Shown one piece after another: positions 60,014 through 64,000 of a DNA stretch of 64,000 nucleotides. Positions within the stretch are counted from its first letter, which is position 1. Every line of letters starts with the position of its first letter. The DNA is from DASZHJ01 sp035604335 (GTDB taxonomy: Bacteria > Pseudomonadota > Alphaproteobacteria > ATCC43930 > CGMCC-115725), in NCBI GenBank assembly GCA_035604335.1, contig DATNIT010000295.1, positions 8,391 to 72,390 of the forward strand. Direction: 5' to 3'. Under the pieces are notes generated by a model. The model made no database searches and was not told the DNA's origin. It worked only from the letters and a program-made list of their open reading frames with translations. The position numbers and the translations under genes are program-made.

Positions 60014-60202
60014 ATGCGCGCACAAACTCGTACGACGCGGCTTCCCGGCCCCGATCCGGAAGCATTCAAATGGGCCATGATTGCGGCCGCTGTTGCCGTG
60101 GTGATCACCGCAGGGGTCGTCCGGTTTGGACCGGAGCGGCCGGTCACCGGGGCGGATCACCAGCGGGTCGAACAGACGCTACGGGGCTCCGCCCAAGAGT
60201 GA
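60014..60202 (+). CDS. Small single-pass membrane protein (62 aa), unrecognised
   Basis: ATG 60014 with an ideal GGAGGATCGAGCG site. The N-terminal stretch RAQTRTTRLPGPDPEAFK is followed by a helix WAMIAAAVAVVITAGVVRF and an acidic tail HQRVEQTLRGSAQE. No family recognised. It is a stand-alone gene followed by two strong hairpins, including an intrinsic terminator at 60386-60425. Expression as a real protein is likely given the start site. Confidence 0.68.
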   Translation: MRAQTRTTRLPGPDPEAFKWAMIAAAVAVVITAGVVRFGPERPVTGADHQRVEQTLRGSAQE

Positions 60203-60385
60203 CCGCGCGGCTGAGAGCGCAAGCATTGCCTGCTGGCTTGGCTGGCGCGATCCTAAAGAGACTGTGACGCGAAGAGAGCCACGGAGAGGCTTTTATCGCA
60301 ACGTCTTGCCCGCACGTCGGTGCGCCCCAACTTCAGGGCAGCGCCGCCCCTGCTCTCCCTCCGGCGGCGCTTCCTGCCTGACTTC

Positions 60386-60425
60386 GGCCCCGCCGCCAAA
60401 CTCGGATTCGGTGGGGCCTTCTTTT
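60386..60425 (+). terminator. Intrinsic terminator candidate
   Basis: GGCCCCGCCG (60386-60395) pairs with CGGTGGGGCC (60409-60418) around a 13-base loop, then TTCTTTT follows. One G-T wobble. It would end transcripts of the 60014-60202 gene. A separate 9-bp inverted repeat AGCGCCGCC/GGCGGCGCT lies just before, at 60340-60371. Confidence 0.65.
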
Positions 60426-60457
60426 GTCGTCGCCGAGCCTCGCGCTCGCCCCGCCCG

Positions 60458-60877
60458 TCAGGACAGATCGACGGCCAGGCGCTTGAGGTCGGCGAGCTCG
60501 CAATATTCGAGCGCGCCTTCGTGGGTCGCCCGCAGCACGACCCGAGGCGCCTCCCCCGCGTCGAGGGCTTCCTGCCAGCGCGGCGCGCACAGGCACCAGC
60601 GATCGCCCGGCTTGAGGCCGGCAAATCCATATTCCGGAACCGGCGTCGACAAGTCGTTGCCGCATGACTTCGAGAACCTCAGGAACTCGGCGGTGGCGAC
60701 GATGCAGACCGTATGGCTGCCGACGTCCTCCCGGCTGGTATCGCAGCAGCCGTTGCGAAAGAAGCCGGTCATCGGCTTGATCGAGCAGCTCTCGAGCCGC
60801 TCGCCCAGTACGTTCCGGGAGGGCGCGCGGGCGTTGCCGTTGCCGCCGCCGCCATTGCCGTTGCCGTCCCTGGGCAT
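60458..60877 (-). CDS. DUF2237 family protein
   Basis: 139 residues from ATG 60877 (GGGAGATGGGC before it). Residues 4-20 are Gly/Asn-rich (RDGNGNGGGGNGNARAPS) and then the DUF2237 core runs NVLGERLESCSIKPMTGFF through GDRWCLCAPRWQEAL, with Cys in SCS, NGCCDTS, TVCIVATAEFL, SCGNDLST and WCLCAPRWQ. The many conserved Cys suggest metal or redox chemistry, but the function is unknown. Divergent from the arsR-DUF899 cluster; the low-complexity N-terminus is an addition to the family length. Confidence 0.9.
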   Translation of the reverse strand: MPRDGNGNGGGGNGNARAPSRNVLGERLESCSIKPMTGFFRNGCCDTSREDVGSHTVCIVATAEFLRFSKSCGNDLSTPVPEYGFAGLKPGDRWCLCAPRWQEALDAGEAPRVVLRATHEGALEYCELADLKRLAVDLS

Positions 60878-61014
60878 GCCCATCTCCCACACGAGCTTCG
60901 TTGCGGAAGGTGTAGCGCGCCCGGCCGGGTTGGCAAACCCCCGCTGGCGTCCCGGCGGCCGTGAACCAATCTTCGATCGCCCCGGGGCGCGCCCGCAATT
61001 CAATCAAACAATCT

Positions 61015-61044
61015 GTTGACTATCAACATTCCAGTTGTTAATAG
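61015..61044 (+). promoter_or_regulatory. arsR promoter with palindromic operator over -35
   Basis: TTGACT (61016-61021) and TAATAG (61039-61044) have the ideal 17-base spacing. A perfect 13-base palindrome GTTGACTATCAAC (61015-61027) covers the -35, and CAACATTCCAGTTG (61024-61037) repeats the arm. ArsR-type repressors bind such short inverted repeats, so autoregulation is expected. Transcription would start near 61051, which is the arsR ATG, so the message may be leaderless or nearly so. Confidence 0.58.
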
Positions 61045-61050
61045 GGGCGC

Positions 61051-61488
61051 ATGCGAACTCTGCACGCGCTGCCCTTGCCCGAGGAAACCGAGGAGTCCGA
61101 GACGGCGTTGCTCGACCGCGTGTTTTTCGCGCTGTCGGATCCCGTCCGCCGGAAGATCCTTGAGCGCCTGGACGGCCAAGCCCTGCTCGTCTCGGAGCTC
61201 GCCGCGCCCTTCGCAATCTCCCTGCAAGCGGTGTCGCGGCACATCCAGGTTATGGTGCGCGCCGGCTTGGTCAAGCAGGAACGCACCGGCCGGATCAGCC
61301 GCTGCAGCCTCGATGCCGGCCCCGTCTACGCAGCCGCGGTGTGGATCAATCGCTATGCCAAGTATTGGCAGCAGCAGTTCGACCTTCTGGCGGCCACGCT
61401 GAGCGATATCGAGGAACGGCATCCCGACAAGCCGCGACCGGCCGCTCGCCGCAGCCAGCGCAAAGGCGCTACGCGACGGCAGCGCTGA
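61051..61488 (+). CDS. ArsR-family winged-helix regulator
   Basis: 145-residue ArsR-type winged-helix protein. DNA-binding core residues about 24-85 (FFALSDPVRRKILERLDGQ, LLVSELAAPFAISLQAVSRHIQVMVRAGLV). No cluster of Cys for metal sensing, so it is not a classical arsenic sensor; the ligand is unknown. It is followed 35 bases later by two DUF899 genes on the same strand, probably one operon. Self-regulation from the palindromic promoter is likely. Confidence 0.9.
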   Translation: MRTLHALPLPEETEESETALLDRVFFALSDPVRRKILERLDGQALLVSELAAPFAISLQAVSRHIQVMVRAGLVKQERTGRISRCSLDAGPVYAAAVWINRYAKYWQQQFDLLAATLSDIEERHPDKPRPAARRSQRKGATRRQR

Positions 61489-61523
61489 GCGGACATATTT
61501 TCCCGATCGAAGGAGGTCCAGCG

Positions 61524-62231
61524 ATGAAGAGCCACCCAGTCGCCTCGCACGATGAGTGGATCGAAGCCCGAAAGCAGCTTCTCGCGAAGGAAAAAGAATT
61601 CACGCGCCTGCGCGACCAACTGAGTCAGCAGCGCCGCGACCTGCCGTGGGAGCGCGTGGAGAAGCCATACGTGTTCGACGGGCCGAGCGGCAAGGAGACC
61701 CTGTCGGACCTGTTCGAAGGCCGGCAGCAGCTGATCGTCTACCACTTCATGTTCGATACCGGCTGGGATGCCGGGTGCAAGAGCTGCTCGTTCTGGGCCG
61801 ACAATCTCAACGGCATCGTCGCGCATCTGAAGCACCGCGACGTCACCTTGCTCGCCGTTTCGCGCGCGCCGCTCGCCAAGCTCGAGACCTACAAGAAGCG
61901 AATGGGCTGGACCTTCAAATGGGTCTCGTCGGCGGGAAGCGACTTCAATCGCGACTATCACGTCTCGCACACGCCGGAGGAGCTGGAGAAGAAGGAAGCC
62001 TACTACAACTACACGCGGCAGAAGCCCTATGCGGCGGAGGCGCCGGGCATCAGCGTTTTCTACCGCGATCCTGGCGGCGCGGTGTTCCACACATATTCCT
62101 GCTACGCGCGCGGCCTCGACATGCTGAACGGCGCCTACCACCTGCTCGACCTGGTTCCCAAGGGCCGCGACGAGGCCAATCTCCCCTCACATTCCGCTTG
62201 GCTGCGACGCCACGACGAATACGTCGACTAG
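61524..62231 (+). CDS. DUF899 family thioredoxin-fold protein
   Basis: 235 residues from ATG 61524 with AAGGAGGTCCAGCG. DUF899 landmarks: SHDEWIEARKQLLAKEKEFTRL, the CKSCSFWADNLNG segment with its conserved Cys pair, and APGISVFYRDPGGAVFHTYS. The fold is thioredoxin-like, and the Cys pair suggests redox activity or peroxide handling. Second gene of the arsR-led cluster, followed 22 bases later by a shorter homologue. Confidence 0.9.
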   Translation: MKSHPVASHDEWIEARKQLLAKEKEFTRLRDQLSQQRRDLPWERVEKPYVFDGPSGKETLSDLFEGRQQLIVYHFMFDTGWDAGCKSCSFWADNLNGIVAHLKHRDVTLLAVSRAPLAKLETYKKRMGWTFKWVSSAGSDFNRDYHVSHTPEELEKKEAYYNYTRQKPYAAEAPGISVFYRDPGGAVFHTYSCYARGLDMLNGAYHLLDLVPKGRDEANLPSHSAWLRRHDEYVD

Positions 62232-62253
62232 TTTCCGACCAAGGAGCGAAGCG

Positions 62254-62823
62254 ATGAACTACACGGATACCTCGAAGAAGCTCGCGGACTACCGGCAGCA
62301 AATCGCCGATGTCCGAGCCAAGATGCGAGAGGTGCAAGCCGCGGCCGAGCCGCAGGAGGTCGAGGACTACAAGCTTGCCGCGGCTGATGGCAGCGTGCGT
62401 CTCTCCGAGCTCTTCGGCAAGAAGGACGATCTCATCGTGATCCACAACATGGGCGCGTCCTGCGCCTATTGCACGCTGTGGGCCGACGGCTATAACGGCA
62501 TCTATCCCCACCTCGCGGACCGCGCGGCCTTCGTGGTCTCGAGCCCCGATCCTCCCGCCGCGCAGAAGAAATTCGCGGCGAGCCGAGGCTGGCGCTTTCC
62601 CATGGTGAGCCACCAAGACACCAGCTTCGCCGCGGACATGGGATACCGCTCCGGCGACGGGGGCTGGATGCCCGGCATTTCGGTGTTCCGGCGCGAGGGC
62701 AAGCGCATCCTGCGCGTCGCCGACACACCGCTGCATCCCGGCGACGATTACTGCGCGCTCTGGCACATGTTCGACATGCTGCGGGGCGGGCCCGGCGATT
62801 GGGCGCCCAGATTCAAATACTAG
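62254..62823 (+). CDS. DUF899 family thioredoxin-fold protein, shorter paralogue
   Basis: 189 residues from ATG 62254 (AAGGAGCGAAGCG before it). Same family as the previous gene: SCAYCTLWADGYNG holds the Cys pair and GISVFRREGKRILRVADTPL closes the fold. Similar in plan but with a different N-terminus (DTSKKLADYRQQIADVRAKM). Two tandem DUF899 genes under one ArsR-type regulator suggest a small redox or detoxification operon. Confidence 0.9.
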   Translation: MNYTDTSKKLADYRQQIADVRAKMREVQAAAEPQEVEDYKLAAADGSVRLSELFGKKDDLIVIHNMGASCAYCTLWADGYNGIYPHLADRAAFVVSSPDPPAAQKKFAASRGWRFPMVSHQDTSFAADMGYRSGDGGWMPGISVFRREGKRILRVADTPLHPGDDYCALWHMFDMLRGGPGDWAPRFKY

Positions 62824-62986
62824 GATCGCGCGGGTAGCCAAACGCTCGTCGCGCTGGCTCAACGCCGGCGGCAGCCGCGACGGGATACCGTCTCGCGGTG
62901 TCGCGATAGCAAATCGGCATTGGTGCCGCTCGACCGGCTTTGGGATAGATGGATCTCTCGGACACATACGGGAGAGCCGATTGACC

Positions 62987-63814
62987 ATGAAGCCGGAAGA
63001 GCTTGCGTCGCGCTCGGTCGCCGACCTGATCTCGCTGCGCGGCAAGGCCGCGGTGATCACGGGAGGCGGGCGCGGCATCGGCGAGGCGATCGCGCGGCGG
63101 CTCGCCGAGGCTGGAGCCCATCTCGCGATCGGCGACTTGAACCAGCAGAGCGCCGCCGAGACCGCCGAGACGATGCGCCGCCGGTTCCAAGTGGAGACGG
63201 TCGCCGCGCATCTCGACGTCGGCGATTCGAAATCCGTCGCCTCTCTGGCGGACCTCGCGGAGCGGAGCTTCGGCCGCATCGACATCTGGGTCAACAACGC
63301 CGGCGTGTTTCCTCCAGGCGTGCTCATCGAGACGACGGACGAGCAGTGGGACCAGGTGCATGACGTCAATCTGCGCGGCACGTTCTTCGGATGCCGCGAG
63401 GCGGGCAAGCGCATGGCGCAGGCCGGATCCGGCGTGATCGTCAACATCACGTCCGTCTCCGGGTATCGCGGCCGCGCGTCGGTGGGTCACTATGCCGCCG
63501 CCAAGCATGGCGTCGTCGGTCTGACGAAATCGCTCGCGGTCGAGCTCGGGCCGAAAGGGGTTCGCGTGCTCGCGGTTTCGCCTTGCATGACCGAGACCCC
63601 CGGCCTCGACGAGCAGCGCCAGGTATCCCGGCAAGGCGACGCAAAGGGCGACAGTTTCCAGGAGATGCAGGCGCGCGTGCGCAGCAGCATACCGTTGAAC
63701 CGGTTCGGCCACCCGGACGACATCGCGCGCGCGGTCCTGTTCTGCGCCAGCGATCTCGCGGCTTTCATCACGGCCTCGACGGTCTTCGCCGACGGCGGCC
63801 TCAGCGCTATCTAG
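62987..63814 (+). CDS. SDR family oxidoreductase (glucose/ribitol dehydrogenase-like)
   Basis: 275-residue short-chain dehydrogenase from ATG 62987. Complete motifs: GGGRGIGEA cofactor loop near residue 26, NNAG, catalytic Ser in ITSVSGY, and Tyr/Lys in GHYAAAKHG. Asp in IGDLNQQ at the end of strand 2 points to NAD rather than NADP. The substrate is not readable; the sequence style is 3-ketoacyl-reductase or polyol dehydrogenase. Monocistronic, convergent with a LysR gene (stops one base apart). Confidence 0.92.
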   Translation: MKPEELASRSVADLISLRGKAAVITGGGRGIGEAIARRLAEAGAHLAIGDLNQQSAAETAETMRRRFQVETVAAHLDVGDSKSVASLADLAERSFGRIDIWVNNAGVFPPGVLIETTDEQWDQVHDVNLRGTFFGCREAGKRMAQAGSGVIVNITSVSGYRGRASVGHYAAAKHGVVGLTKSLAVELGPKGVRVLAVSPCMTETPGLDEQRQVSRQGDAKGDSFQEMQARVRSSIPLNRFGHPDDIARAVLFCASDLAAFITASTVFADGGLSAI

Positions 63815-63815
63815 G

Positions 63816-64000
63816 CTAGCCCTGGGTCCAAACCTGGTTGACCCTGGTCGTCTCCTCCGCGAGCGTTACGAGAAAGGCCTCCGCCGCCGGAGACAAGGTG
63901 CTGTGGGCGGACTGAATGACGACCAGGTCGAGCCCGAGCGGCGGATCGACCAGCGCGCCCACGCAATACTGTTCGGCATCGCGCGGCGAGCCCATGAGGA
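63816..64000 (-). CDS. LysR-family regulator, C-terminal fragment cut by window end
   Basis: The minus strand is open from 64000 to the TAG at 63816-63818, 61 codons, ending LGLDLVVIQSAHSTLSPAAE through FLVTLAEETTRVNQVWTQG. This is the last strand-helix part of a LysR substrate-binding domain. The DNA-binding part lies outside the window. Convergent with the SDR gene, which it may not control directly. Confidence 0.62.
   Translation of the reverse strand, partial: LMGSPRDAEQYCVGALVDPPLGLDLVVIQSAHSTLSPAAEAFLVTLAEETTRVNQVWTQG

Overview
GC-rich (roughly two thirds G+C), densely packed bacterial chromosome with no rRNA, tRNA, phage, insertion sequence or CRISPR array. The gene set points to a soil- or water-type alphaproteobacterium of the Rhodospirillales/Hyphomicrobiales kind: an AapJQM-type general amino-acid importer, DUF2161, a HemD protein fused to a mitofilin-like coiled-coil region, TRAP transporters, FCD-type GntR regulators, many catabolic enzymes, and several families of palindromic intergenic repeats. 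The genus cannot be read from the sequence.

Layout. (1) 764-5592: stress operon prkA-yeaH-spoVR. (2) 5815-8677, minus strand: tetR, a polar amino-acid binding protein and two permeases with no ATPase gene beside them. (3) 8759-11927: two small membrane or secreted proteins flanking the helicase gene hrpB. (4) 12156-17459: an MFS exporter diverging from an operon of cytosine-deaminase-like amidohydrolase, DHA2 exporter and hutI. (5) 17630-21260: translationally coupled operon of CoA-transferase, CitE-like lyase and PrpD-like dehydratase. (6) 21434-25583, minus strand: alpha/beta hydrolase, benzoylformate-decarboxylase-like enzyme, methyltransferase, FCD-GntR regulator. (7) 25777-28608: quiC-aroE, a quinate/shikimate route to protocatechuate. 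(8) 28616-31888: hydrolase and M81 peptidase, then an Asp/Glu-racemase-family enzyme. (9) 32051-37403: creatinase/ectoine-hydrolase-like M24 protein and FCD-GntR regulator diverging from a TRAP transporter. (10) 37570-43475: a hypothetical gene, an LVIVD propeller with an NMT1-like binding protein, a COG0523 GTPase with a His-rich insert, a Sel1-type membrane protein and a crotonase-fold enzyme with an odd start. (11) 43492-46756: transglutaminase, alpha-E and circularly permuted ATP-grasp proteins. (12) 46929-48286: three small membrane or exported proteins. (13) 48454-52830: class IV aminotransferase with aapJQM but no aapP. (14) 52945-56085: S1C protease and DUF2161 meeting tail to tail inside a palindromic repeat, a hypothetical gene and an SDR with an altered active site. 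(15) 56267-59620: the 1117-residue HemD/coiled-coil fusion. (16) 60014-64000: a small membrane protein, DUF2237, an ArsR-DUF899-DUF899 cluster, an SDR and the 3' end of a LysR regulator.

Common themes are uptake of amino acids and organic acids (four transport modules plus a lone binding protein) next to CoA-, amidohydrolase- and aromatic-precursor catabolism under local GntR, TetR and ArsR control. The strongest candidates for incompletely described biology are the ATP-grasp/alpha-E/transglutaminase operon, the giant HemD fusion with its tandem repeats, and a repeat element that supplies the stop codons of both flanking genes.
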